Assembly: GCA_030619245.1 (NCBI GenBank)
Contig: JAUXBS010000105.1
Location: 1-5,329, forward strand
Reading direction: 5' to 3'
Source of the DNA: Clostridia bacterium
Lineage (GTDB): Bacteria; UBA6262; WVXT01; JAUXBS01
Length of the DNA stretch: 5,329 nucleotides
Below, one piece after another: positions 1-5,153 of the stretch. Numbering within the stretch: position 1 is the stretch's first letter; every line of letters begins with the position of its first letter. The translations under genes were made by a program, and so were the position numbers. Under the pieces are notes generated by a model. It worked only from the letters and a program-made list of their open reading frames with translations. It had not been told where the DNA came from and did no database searches.

Positions 1-810
1 AATAAATATATTGTATTAGAGCGTGCAAATATGGAACAGCTTATGGCTGAACAGGCGTTTCAGCAAACAGGTTGTACTTCACAGGAGTGTGCTGTTAAGG
101 TTGGAAAAATTCTAAATGTTGAAAATGTGGTTGTTGGGAGTTTGAGCCATTTGGGCAATAAGTATTACATCAATATTAGAATGGTGGATGTTGAGAAAGG
201 GAAGGTGCTATTCTCTGATAAAGAAGCATGTAGTTCGCTTAATGACTTGGACAGAGTTTCTGAAGTAATTGTAAACAGATTGATTGGGAAAAGAATTATT
301 AAGAAGAAGGTTACAAAAACCATCAAAGAACCAGTTATCGAAAAAAGAGTATTACATGAAAAAGAAAAAATAAGCAAGAATTATGATTCGGATAAACATA
401 GAAAAGAGTTGGGGGAAAAAGACAAAAATATTATAGAAGAAAACGAAAATAATACCTCATATGAAAAATGGAAGAAGGGGGCTAATAACTATGATTTTAC
501 AGAGTTGATATTAGCAAGAAGAATGAATAGTGGATTTAAAACAAGCAATTTAATAGCTATGGTATTTGGGGCAGCGGGTATTGTGGGTGGAACAGCATTA
601 ATTATTAGTTCAAAAAGTTTTACTGATTTCACTACGGGTGTAGTTATGTCTTCAGCATCAATAATATTTTCAATTGTGGGGATTAGAAACTATACTAAGC
701 ATGATAAAAGGATTAAAGAACTAAATAAAATAGGCAAAGAAAAAGGCTGGACACTAACCATGAACAACGATAATAACTTAATGTTAGTCTATAACGTATA
801 CTTAAAATAG
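1..810 (+). CDS. CsgG/TolB-like domain protein with C-terminal membrane hairpin, 5' truncated
   Basis: The reading frame is open from base 1, so the start lies outside the window; 269 residues are visible. Residues about 5-75 (VLERANMEQLMAEQAFQQTG, then a CxxxxC segment, GKILNVENVVVGSLS and INIRMVDVEKGKV) are the hallmark of the CsgG/LpoB/TolB-N-like fold, found in periplasmic or lipid-anchored proteins that assemble or regulate envelope machines. A very charged Lys/Glu linker (about 97-155) follows, then two hydrophobic stretches (about 183-203 and 209-228) that could form a membrane hairpin, and a short charged tail ending YNVYLK. Most relatives I know are anchored at the N-terminus, so the internal hairpin is odd. 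The function is unknown; a signal peptide cannot be judged because the N-terminus is missing. The ATG at 31 lies inside the conserved domain and is not the true start. The gene is markedly AT-rich compared with the genes after 2446. Confidence 0.75.
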   Translation, partial: NKYIVLERANMEQLMAEQAFQQTGCTSQECAVKVGKILNVENVVVGSLSHLGNKYYINIRMVDVEKGKVLFSDKEACSSLNDLDRVSEVIVNRLIGKRIIKKKVTKTIKEPVIEKRVLHEKEKISKNYDSDKHRKELGEKDKNIIEENENNTSYEKWKKGANNYDFTELILARRMNSGFKTSNLIAMVFGAAGIVGGTALIISSKSFTDFTTGVVMSSASIIFSIVGIRNYTKHDKRIKELNKIGKEKGWTLTMNNDNNLMLVYNVYLK

Positions 811-823
811 AAAGGATAAATAG

Positions 824-955
824 AAGAACGCAAGAGGTCATGTTCACTATTCAGCAATAACACATCTTGTGAATAGAAACAAAGAAACAATTGAAAAGGA
901 TCTGGATGTAAAAAGTATTGAAAAGAAGATTGGGATGTCAAATGTCAAGACCTGA
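824..955 (+). pseudogene. possible ORF remnant without start codon
   Basis: Between the TAG at 821 and the TGA at 953, 43 codons stay open. They read like protein: HVHYSAITHLVN, then a Lys/Glu-rich stretch ending KKIGMSNVKT. There is no ATG near the 5' end and no ribosome binding site. The stop falls inside the GACCTGACCCC element end, so this may be the tail of a decayed mobile-element gene. I do not recognise the family; in AT-rich DNA a run this long can also arise by chance. Confidence 0.22.
847..876. repeat. short inverted repeat, weak hairpin
   Basis: CTATTCA (847-853) and TGAATAG (870-876) are perfect 7-bp complements around a 16-nt loop, about 40 nt after the stop of the first gene. 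No T-run follows, so it is not a standard intrinsic terminator. It could stabilise the 3' end of the mRNA or be chance. Confidence 0.3.
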
Positions 956-960
956 CCCCA
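931..960. repeat. mobile-element-like end sequence (TGTCAAGACCTGACCCC)
   Basis: The stretch starts TGGGATGTCA and ends TGACCCCA, forming an imperfect palindrome, and contains TGTCAAATGTCAA followed by GACCTGACCCC. From memory, strings of this kind recur many times in some bacterial genomes near Y1/REP-associated or IS transposase genes; I could not check this. The 11-mer GACCTGACCCC (949-959) is repeated in the same orientation at 2151-2161. Confidence 0.4.
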
Positions 961-979
961 TATTGAAAGCCAGTTAGGA

Positions 980-1981
980 TTATCTCCTATCAAACTTTAT
1001 GGCAATTCCGGCAGATAAACCTACTGTATTATCCAGCCTGTACTCTAAACTGCATCTTGGTTCAATGAAACCACCTATAACCAGGTCAAAGCCCAGGTTC
1101 AAGCGCGTGGATGAGTTAAAGAAATCCGATAAACCGAGACGTCCAATATCATCCACAAAGTTTATGGATACGCCAAAGAACGGGCTAAACAGCAGTTTTC
1201 TGTCAAACCTGTATTTAAAATCCAGAAACAGCCTTTCGATGGTGATATCATACATCAATCCAAACATGGCATACCGGACATCATAGTTATAAGTGTGAAC
1301 CCGGCTATTGTTTAGAAAATCATGAGACAAAGCTATTCTCGAGTGTCGCCAGTATCTGTTGAACAGTTCCTTTGAAACTATATTCTTAACGTCTATGGCG
1401 GATGTTTTTTGCTCACCGGAGGAGTGCCTGACAACTTTAGCAGAATATTTTCTTACTCTTTTCATTTCTTCTATTTCGGAGTTTCGCATGCTTCTTAGTT
1501 CAATCTTTCTTGCGCGTTTCTTAGCTCGTTCGGCTGCCAGGAGAGTTCTTTTTATCGCGGCAGCTTCTCTGAGCTCCCTCGCCATTTTTTCCCTTAATTC
1601 TTTTTCCCTCAATTTTGCTTCTTCCCTAAGTTTCTCTTCCCTTAATTCCTCTTCCTTTACAGTTTCTTTTTCCGGTAATACTATAATTACGCTTTCGGTA
1701 ACAGGTTTTTCTTCCTCTTCATAGAATGGTTCTACAGATTGCTCTGCGGACTCACCGTAGGTTCCCGTTTCTTCTGAGGTACCAACCTCTACTCCGCTTA
1801 ATGCCTCTATCACCTCCCTGATGCGTTTGAGGCTTTCCTCCGCTTCCTCTTTCTTCTGGAGAAATATTTCAAGCAACTCTTCTTCATCGAGCTTGCTCGC
1901 TTCCTGGGCGTTGAGCGGCAAGTTCAGGAACAACAGGCAGGCACATATAAACAGTATGGTATACAATGTAAATTTGAGCAT
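980..1981 (-). CDS. secreted coiled-coil protein with probable C-terminal outer-membrane beta-barrel
   Basis: The 333-residue protein has a good Sec signal peptide: a lysine at position 3, a hydrophobic core at 5-22 and likely SPI cleavage after Ala25 (LNA|QE). Residues 31-62 are an acidic/basic helix with heptad-like spacing. Residues 63-108 are a low-complexity Glu/Ser/Thr linker, and 109-180 a long charged coiled coil with five LRE units (113, 118, 124, 129, 137) that turns strongly basic (KKRARK, KRVRKY). From about 205 to 333 the pattern alternates polar and hydrophobic/aromatic residues (RLFLDFKYRF, LFSPFFGVSINF, RLNLGFDLVIGG, GLSAGIAIKF), as in beta-barrel strands. I infer a periplasmic helical spacer attached to a small outer-membrane barrel; the basic part might contact envelope polymers. 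No family is recognised. It stands alone on this strand, lies between two copies of a mobile-element-like repeat, and its ATG has no Shine-Dalgarno sequence. Confidence 0.85.
   Translation of the reverse strand: MLKFTLYTILFICACLLFLNLPLNAQEASKLDEEELLEIFLQKKEEAEESLKRIREVIEALSGVEVGTSEETGTYGESAEQSVEPFYEEEEKPVTESVIIVLPEKETVKEEELREEKLREEAKLREKELREKMARELREAAAIKRTLLAAERAKKRARKIELRSMRNSEIEEMKRVRKYSAKVVRHSSGEQKTSAIDVKNIVSKELFNRYWRHSRIALSHDFLNNSRVHTYNYDVRYAMFGLMYDITIERLFLDFKYRFDRKLLFSPFFGVSINFVDDIGRLGLSDFFNSSTRLNLGFDLVIGGFIEPRCSLEYRLDNTVGLSAGIAIKFDRR
1562..1645 (-). repeat. degenerate LRE-motif repeat within the coiled coil
   Basis: The segment encodes residues 113-140 of the coiled-coil protein, where LRE recurs five times with spacings of 5, 6, 5 and 8 residues. 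The DNA is correspondingly rich in CTTCC/TTAATTC runs on the plus strand. It looks like slippage-prone expansion of a helical repeat and could vary in copy number between strains. Confidence 0.55.
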
Positions 1982-1987
1982 ATTAAT

Positions 1988-2015
1988 AGTTTACCATAAA
2001 TACCGGTTTTGTCAA
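1988..2015 (-). promoter_or_regulatory. candidate sigma70 promoter abutting the start codon (leaderless)
   Basis: Read on the minus strand, TTGACA (2015-2010) is followed after 16 nt by TAAACT (1993-1988; 4/6 match to TATAAT). Only six bases then remain before the ATG at 1981, so transcription would begin at or next to the start codon. No purine-rich ribosome site is visible upstream of this ATG, consistent with leaderless translation. Confidence 0.45.
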
Positions 2016-2148
2016 TCAGAAAAATGGAATATCCAGGATTAAGTATAAGTAAGTTCTCATGATTTGTGTTATCCGAATATTGTAACAGATTAGTAATTCA
2101 GTACAAGTTATTTAAACAATCACATCTTCAATTCTTTCCGGTATTATA

Positions 2149-2256
2149 TTGACCTGACCCCCGAAAATTGGTCCAACTAAAAAGTGAAAAAATGCTATAA
2201 TTGGTTGGACAATGGAAAGGGGTATATTTATGGCTTTCATTAGTAATAATCTATAA
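2149..2256 (+). mobile_element. orphan left end of an IS3-like insertion sequence (remnant)
   Basis: The stretch opens TTGACCTGACCCCCGAAAAT and continues TTGGTCCAAC. Many IS3-family elements begin with similar TGACC(T)GACCCCC...TTGGTCC inverted repeats. TTGGTCCAAC (2168-2177) and GTTGGACAA (2204-2212) form an imperfect internal hairpin around a perfect TATAAT (2196-2201). A strong ribosome site (AAAGGGG, 2216-2222) and an ATG at 2230 sit where orfA should begin, but the frame stops after eight codons (TAA 2254-2256) and no transposase sequence or right-hand repeat follows. I infer that a deletion left only the terminal region. The family assignment is by motif memory. Confidence 0.5.
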
Positions 2257-2259
2257 CAA

Positions 2260-2288
2260 AACCTTCCCTAAGAATGGGAAGTTTTTTT
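2260..2288 (+). terminator. Rho-independent terminator before the tRNA promoter
   Basis: CTTCCC (2263-2268), a TAAGAAT loop, GGGAAG (2276-2281) and seven T (2282-2288) form a short stem with a T-run; flanking AA/TT can extend it past one unpaired C. It would stop transcripts arriving from the IS remnant and insulate the tRNA operon. Confidence 0.72.
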
Positions 2289-2291
2289 ATA

Positions 2292-2320
2292 TTGAAATCC
2301 CTCCTTAATATAAGTATAAT
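2292..2320 (+). promoter_or_regulatory. sigma70 promoter of tRNA-Gly and probably the transporter operon
   Basis: TTGAAA (2292-2297), a 17-nt spacer and a perfect TATAAT (2315-2320) place the transcription start near 2327, about 11 nt upstream of the tRNA 5' end. It lies immediately after a terminator. It is the only good promoter upstream of the transporter. Confidence 0.85.
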
Positions 2321-2337
2321 AACCAACTAATTCCAAT

Positions 2338-2412
2338 GCGGGCGTAGTTCAGTGGTAGAACGTCAGCTTCCCAAGCTGGATGTCGAGGGTTCGACTCCCT
2401 TCGCCCGCTCCA
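2338..2412 (+). tRNA. tRNA-Gly (anticodon CCC), CCA encoded
   Basis: All four arms fold. The acceptor GCGGGCG (2338-2344) pairs with CGCCCGC (2402-2408). The D stem is GTTC/GAAC around AGTGGTA. The anticodon stem TCAGC/GCTGG encloses TTCCCAA, giving anticodon CCC at 2370-2372. The T arm is GAGGG-TTCGACT-CCCTT. The discriminator base is T2409, usual for bacterial tRNA-Gly, and CCA (2410-2412) is encoded. It reads GGG, a codon used often in the transporter downstream. No terminator separates it from the transporter gene, which starts 33 nt later, so tRNA processing probably generates the 5' end of that mRNA. Confidence 0.97.
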
Positions 2413-2445
2413 TTTATAGTCTTTTACTTTATTAACATTAATACC

Positions 2446-3999
2446 ATGGCAATTAAACCAAGAGAAAAATGGGCTACTAAAATAGGTATTATCCTGGCTG
2501 TTTCCGGGTCCGCAATAGGGCTTGGCAACTTCCTGAGGTTCCCTGTCCAGGCGGTACAGAACGGCGGGGGGGCGTTTATGATACCTTATTTTATTTCATT
2601 CCTGTTCCTGGGCCTGCCTCTTATGTGGGTTGAATGGACTATAGGAAGGTACGGGGGCGGGTTTGGCCACGGCACTGCTCCGGGCATATTCCATTCAATG
2701 GCTAAGAAGAACAGGTTTATCAAGTACTTTGGCGTTATAGGCATATTCGGGCCTATTGTTATATTTATCTATTATACTTATATTGAATCCTGGCTTCTCG
2801 GTTACGCGTTCTTTTCACTGATTGGCCATTACAGCGGAGCAACAACACAGGAGTCAATGCTGTCGTTCCTGAAAGGCTACCAGGGGCTTGAGTCAAACCA
2901 GTTCTTCAGCAACATCGGCTGGGCTTACCTGTTCTTTCTTATAACCTTCTTTTTAAACATCACCGTTATCTACTACGGTATCAGGAAGGGCATAGAGAAA
3001 CTCTGCAACTGGACTGTTCCTATTCTCCTGTTCTGCGGGGTTATTCTTGCAATCCGCGTATTGACCCTCGGGACACCGGAGCCAGCCAGGCCGTCATGGA
3101 ACCTTGTTAACGGGCTCGGCTTCCTGTGGAATCCCGATTTCTCGGTTCTTAAGGACTCCAGGGTATGGCTTGCCGCCGCGGGACAGATTTTCTTTTCTTT
3201 ATCCGCCGGCATTGGCATTGTAATGACTTATTCAAGTTATCTTACAAGGAAACATGACGTGGTGCTGTCAGGGCTGACTTCAGCAACCACTAATGAGTTT
3301 GCTGAAATCATCTTAGGCGGCAGTATTATAATACCAGCCGCTTTTATGTTCTTCGGTCCCGAGAAAATAATATCGGTTGCCAACAGCGGGTCTTTTAACC
3401 TGGGGTTCGTTACAATGCCCCTGATATTCCAGAAGATTCAGTTCGGGACGATATTCGCATTCCTGTGGTATATATTGTTGTTCCTGGCGGGGATTACCTC
3501 AAGCGTATCGCTGGCCCAGCCGGCTATGTCATTCATGGAAGATGAGTTCAACGTTACCAGGAAGAAGGCGGCAAAGACACTGGCTATAATAACCTTCCTG
3601 CTCTGCCAGGCGCCTATACTGTTCCTCGGCCGGGGGGTGCTTGATGAACTTGACTTCTGGGGAGGCACTTTCTGCCTGGTGTTGTTTGCCACCATAGAGT
3701 CCATAATGGCCGCCTGGGTATTTGGCATAGATAAAACCTGGGATGAAATGCATGTCGGTTCAGAGCTCAGGCTGCCCGTTATTTATAAGTTCATAATAAA
3801 GTACGTTACCCCGGTATTCCTGCTTACCATACTCGGTTTCTGGGTATTCCAGCAGGGAGTACCCGCAATATTAATGAAGAACGTACCTGCAGAGAACTTC
3901 TGGTATATACTGATAACCAGGTTAGCCCTGCTGGGATTATTTACAATGCTGTGCCTGTTTGTAAGGCGCGCCTGGCGCAGGAAGGCAGTTAAACAATGA
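2446..3999 (+). CDS. LeuT-type sodium:amino-acid symporter (neurotransmitter:sodium symporter family)
   Basis: The 517-residue inner-membrane protein matches Aquifex LeuT in length and motifs: REKWATKIGIILAVSGSAIG and LGNFLRFP in TM1, GRYGG after TM2, IYYTYIESW in TM3, GQIFFSLSAGIGIVMTYSSY in TM6, TNEFAEIILGG in TM7, AGITSS in TM8 and LDELDFW in TM10. By alignment from memory, Na1 ligands are Ala23, Asn28, Ser251 (Thr in LeuT) and Asn283; Na2 ligands are Gly21, Ile24, Ala348, Thr351 and Ser352. Gate residues are Arg31, Tyr110, Phe250 and Asp403. Gly27 in the GxG motif supports an amino-acid carboxylate. Ile256 replaces LeuT Phe259 and Leu356 replaces Ile359, so the side-chain pocket differs. 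I chose ATG 2446 because it aligns with the LeuT N-terminus; an in-frame ATG at 2380 lies inside the tRNA. No Shine-Dalgarno is seen. The stop overlaps the next start (ATGA). Confidence 0.96.
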   Translation: MAIKPREKWATKIGIILAVSGSAIGLGNFLRFPVQAVQNGGGAFMIPYFISFLFLGLPLMWVEWTIGRYGGGFGHGTAPGIFHSMAKKNRFIKYFGVIGIFGPIVIFIYYTYIESWLLGYAFFSLIGHYSGATTQESMLSFLKGYQGLESNQFFSNIGWAYLFFLITFFLNITVIYYGIRKGIEKLCNWTVPILLFCGVILAIRVLTLGTPEPARPSWNLVNGLGFLWNPDFSVLKDSRVWLAAAGQIFFSLSAGIGIVMTYSSYLTRKHDVVLSGLTSATTNEFAEIILGGSIIIPAAFMFFGPEKIISVANSGSFNLGFVTMPLIFQKIQFGTIFAFLWYILLFLAGITSSVSLAQPAMSFMEDEFNVTRKKAAKTLAIITFLLCQAPILFLGRGVLDELDFWGGTFCLVLFATIESIMAAWVFGIDKTWDEMHVGSELRLPVIYKFIIKYVTPVFLLTILGFWVFQQGVPAILMKNVPAENFWYILITRLALLGLFTMLCLFVRRAWRRKAVKQ

Positions 4000-4112
4000 A
4001 TAAGTTCGGATGGTTATTAATGTCTGTATCGTGGGTGATTATTCTTTCACTCTTTGTATTCTGTATGTCCCGTGTATTATTTAAAAACAACTCAGGAGAT
4101 AAAAATGACTGA
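3996..4112 (+). CDS. 38-residue single-span membrane protein, probable NSS transporter small subunit (MetS-like)
   Basis: The ORF starts at an ATG overlapping the transporter's TGA (ATGA) and ends at a TGA overlapping the next gene by 8 nt. The protein begins MNKFGWLLMSVSWV, has one hydrophobic span (about residues 5-28) and a short polar tail, KNNSGDKND. Genes for tiny single-span partners are known directly after prokaryotic NSS transporters; in Corynebacterium, MetS is needed with MetP for methionine and alanine uptake. Position, size and topology fit that role, although the sequence is too short for a firm family call. A weak AGGA near 3979 lies too far upstream to be an ideal ribosome site, so translation is probably coupled to termination of the transporter. 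It is easily missed because of its size. Confidence 0.75.
   Translation: MNKFGWLLMSVSWVIILSLFVFCMSRVLFKNNSGDKND
4094..4098 (+). promoter_or_regulatory. Shine-Dalgarno site fixing the PHP gene start
   Basis: AGGAG lies six bases before ATG 4105, inside the 3' end of the small-subunit gene. It decides against a TTG at 4054 in the same frame, which would add 17 residues ahead of the conserved N-terminus. Confidence 0.85.
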
Positions 4113-4944
4113 TAAACTGGTAGACCTCCATATACATACGAATTACTCCGATGGGAGTTACGCTCCCGCGGAGATAGTGAGAATGGCAAAGAAGGCAAAA
4201 CTTTCGGCTATTGCCATAACGGACCATGACATAACCGGCGGTATAAAAGAAGCTGTTGCGGAAGGCGAAAAAGCAGGCGTGGAAATTATCCCCGGGGTTG
4301 AACTCAGCTGTGAAGTTAACGGCTCCGCGGATGGGGAAATGCATATACTTGCGTACTACGGCAACCTTGATGATTCCAGGTTCCAGAAGGTACTGGAGTC
4401 ATTCAGAAAAACCCGGGTTGAAAGAGCTTCAAAGATGATAAGGAAGCTTATAGAGTTAAAGATAATGCTTGATGAGAAGGAAATACTCAAAGACCCCGGT
4501 AATTTCTCTGTCGGCAGGATGCACCTGGCAAGGCTCATGGTTAACAAGGGGCTGGTCCCCAGTATACGCGAGTGTTTTGATAAATACCTCGGGAACGGGA
4601 AACCGGCATACTATCCCAAGCAGAGGATTGACCCTGAGAAGGCGATTAAAATGATACTTGCTACGGGAGCCATCCCGGTCCTGGCGCACCCGTTAATCGG
4701 CGGCGATGACAAGGAACTTGTTGGAAAACTCAAGGAATACGGGCTTGCCGGTATTGAAGTGCATGCCAGCAGGCACGGCCCCAAACTTGTTGAAAAGTAC
4801 CTGGAGTGGGCAAAGGAATTTGACCTGCTGATTACGGGCGGTTCTGATTTTCATTATTCCGCCGACGGGGAACTGGGCATGCTGGGAGTAATAAAAGTCC
4901 CTTATGAAGTTGTTTCCGGTATGAAGGAATTTCTGAAGAAATAA
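4105..4944 (+). CDS. PHP-domain metal-dependent phosphoesterase (YciV/TrpH-like)
   Basis: The 279-residue protein has the four PHP metal-binding motifs in order: DLHIHTNYSDGS (His9, His11, Asp16), TDHD (Asp40, His41, Asp42), GVEL (Glu66) with EMHIL (His80), LAHP (His195) and GSDFH (Asp248, His250). All expected ligands are present, so it should be an active multi-metal cytoplasmic hydrolase. Length and motif spacing match the YciV/TrpH group, in which characterised members remove the 3'-phosphate from 3',5'-nucleoside bisphosphates or degrade short RNA 5' to 3'; that exact substrate is inference here. Its start overlaps the small-subunit ORF by 8 nt, with a good AGGAG site, so it is the third gene of the transporter operon. 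Whether the operon link is functional is unclear. No terminator follows; a new promoter begins seven bases after the stop. Confidence 0.92.
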   Translation: MTDKLVDLHIHTNYSDGSYAPAEIVRMAKKAKLSAIAITDHDITGGIKEAVAEGEKAGVEIIPGVELSCEVNGSADGEMHILAYYGNLDDSRFQKVLESFRKTRVERASKMIRKLIELKIMLDEKEILKDPGNFSVGRMHLARLMVNKGLVPSIRECFDKYLGNGKPAYYPKQRIDPEKAIKMILATGAIPVLAHPLIGGDDKELVGKLKEYGLAGIEVHASRHGPKLVEKYLEWAKEFDLLITGGSDFHYSADGELGMLGVIKVPYEVVSGMKEFLKK

Positions 4945-4950
4945 AAAAAC

Positions 4951-4979
4951 TTGACATTTACCGTATAAGTTTATAATAT
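4951..4979 (+). promoter_or_regulatory. sigma70 promoter of the cobalamin-controlled gene
   Basis: A perfect TTGACA (4951-4956) is followed by TATAAT at 4972-4977 (15-nt spacer) or TAATAT at 4974-4979 (17-nt spacer). Either places the transcript start near 4984-4988, just before the riboswitch stem begins at 4989. There is essentially no 5' extension left for additional aptamer helices. Confidence 0.78.
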
Positions 4980-4988
4980 ATTAAACAG

Positions 4989-5064
4989 TAAGCAGGGGAA
5001 GGCTGTTAAAATCAGCCGCTGCCCCGCAACGGTAACCCGCAAGGGAAGTCCGAAAACCTGCTTA
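4989..5064 (+). promoter_or_regulatory. cobalamin (B12) riboswitch aptamer, compact form
   Basis: The closing stem TAAGCAGG (4989-4996) pairs perfectly with CCTGCTTA (5057-5064). Inside are GGGGAA (4995-5000), hairpin GGCTG-TTAAAAT-CAGCC (5001-5017) and the B12-box-like GCTGCCCCGCAACGGTAA (5018-5035). CCC-GCAA-GGG, a mini-hairpin with a GNRA loop, spans 5036-5045. AGTCCG then leads into the closing strand, with CGG (5030-5032) able to pair with CCG (5050-5052). These match the conserved core of the cobalamin family (RF00174). The core is only 76 nt: I find no hairpin between the first strand and GGGAA, where the P3 arm normally sits. The gene downstream encodes a BtuF-like protein, the expected target. 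Ligand form (adenosyl- versus other cobalamins) cannot be told. Confidence 0.88.
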
Positions 5065-5108
5065 TAAATAACAACTTCGAGGGAAGGACAGCTGAAATCA
5101 TAAGGCTG

Positions 5109-5137
5109 AACCCAACCATTGAAGGTTGGGTTTTTTT
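5109..5137 (+). terminator. intrinsic terminator, expression platform of the riboswitch
   Basis: AACCCAACC (5109-5117), loop ATTGAA and GGTTGGGTT (5124-5132) form a perfect 9-bp stem; the T-run covers 5131-5137. It lies between the aptamer and the start codon, so control is most likely by transcription termination, with B12 binding favouring the terminator. A competing pairing of AACTTCGA (5073-5080) with TTGAAGGTT (5119-5127, one bulged G) could serve as antiterminator. Confidence 0.9.
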
Positions 5138-5153
5138 ATTCCAGAGGAAAATA

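Larger units (their letters stand above)
1982..2337. other. 356-nt intergenic region
   Basis: This spacer separates the divergent coiled-coil gene from the tRNA. It holds, left to right, the minus-strand promoter, about 130 AT-rich bases (2016-2147) in which I see nothing, an orphan IS3-like end, a terminator and the tRNA promoter. No ORF of credible size is present. Confidence 0.8.

Noticed and set aside
1359..1724. Plus-strand 121-codon open frame opposite the coiled-coil gene
   Set aside because: Its Ser/Leu/Phe-rich composition is what the complement of a Glu/Lys-rich coiled coil gives; it has no ribosome site or recognisable domain.
2380..2445. In-frame ATG at 2380 extending the transporter by 22 residues
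   Set aside because: It lies inside the tRNA-Gly gene, and the added residues precede the point where the LeuT N-terminus aligns; ATG 2446 is the sensible start.
2413..2445. TATAGT at 2415-2420 as a separate promoter for the transporter
   Set aside because: The matching -35 position falls in the tRNA T-arm and shows no TTGACA-like sequence.
2562..2576. G-rich run in the transporter (GGCGGGGGGGCG) as a possible frameshift or phase-variable tract
   Set aside because: The frame reads NGGGAFMIPY exactly as in LeuT, so it is intact; a run of seven G is too short to argue for phase variation without strain data.
4054..4104. TTG start at 4054 extending the PHP protein by 17 residues
   Set aside because: ATG 4105 has AGGAG at ideal spacing and begins right before the conserved DLHIHT motif; the extension is the out-of-frame shadow of the small-subunit gene.
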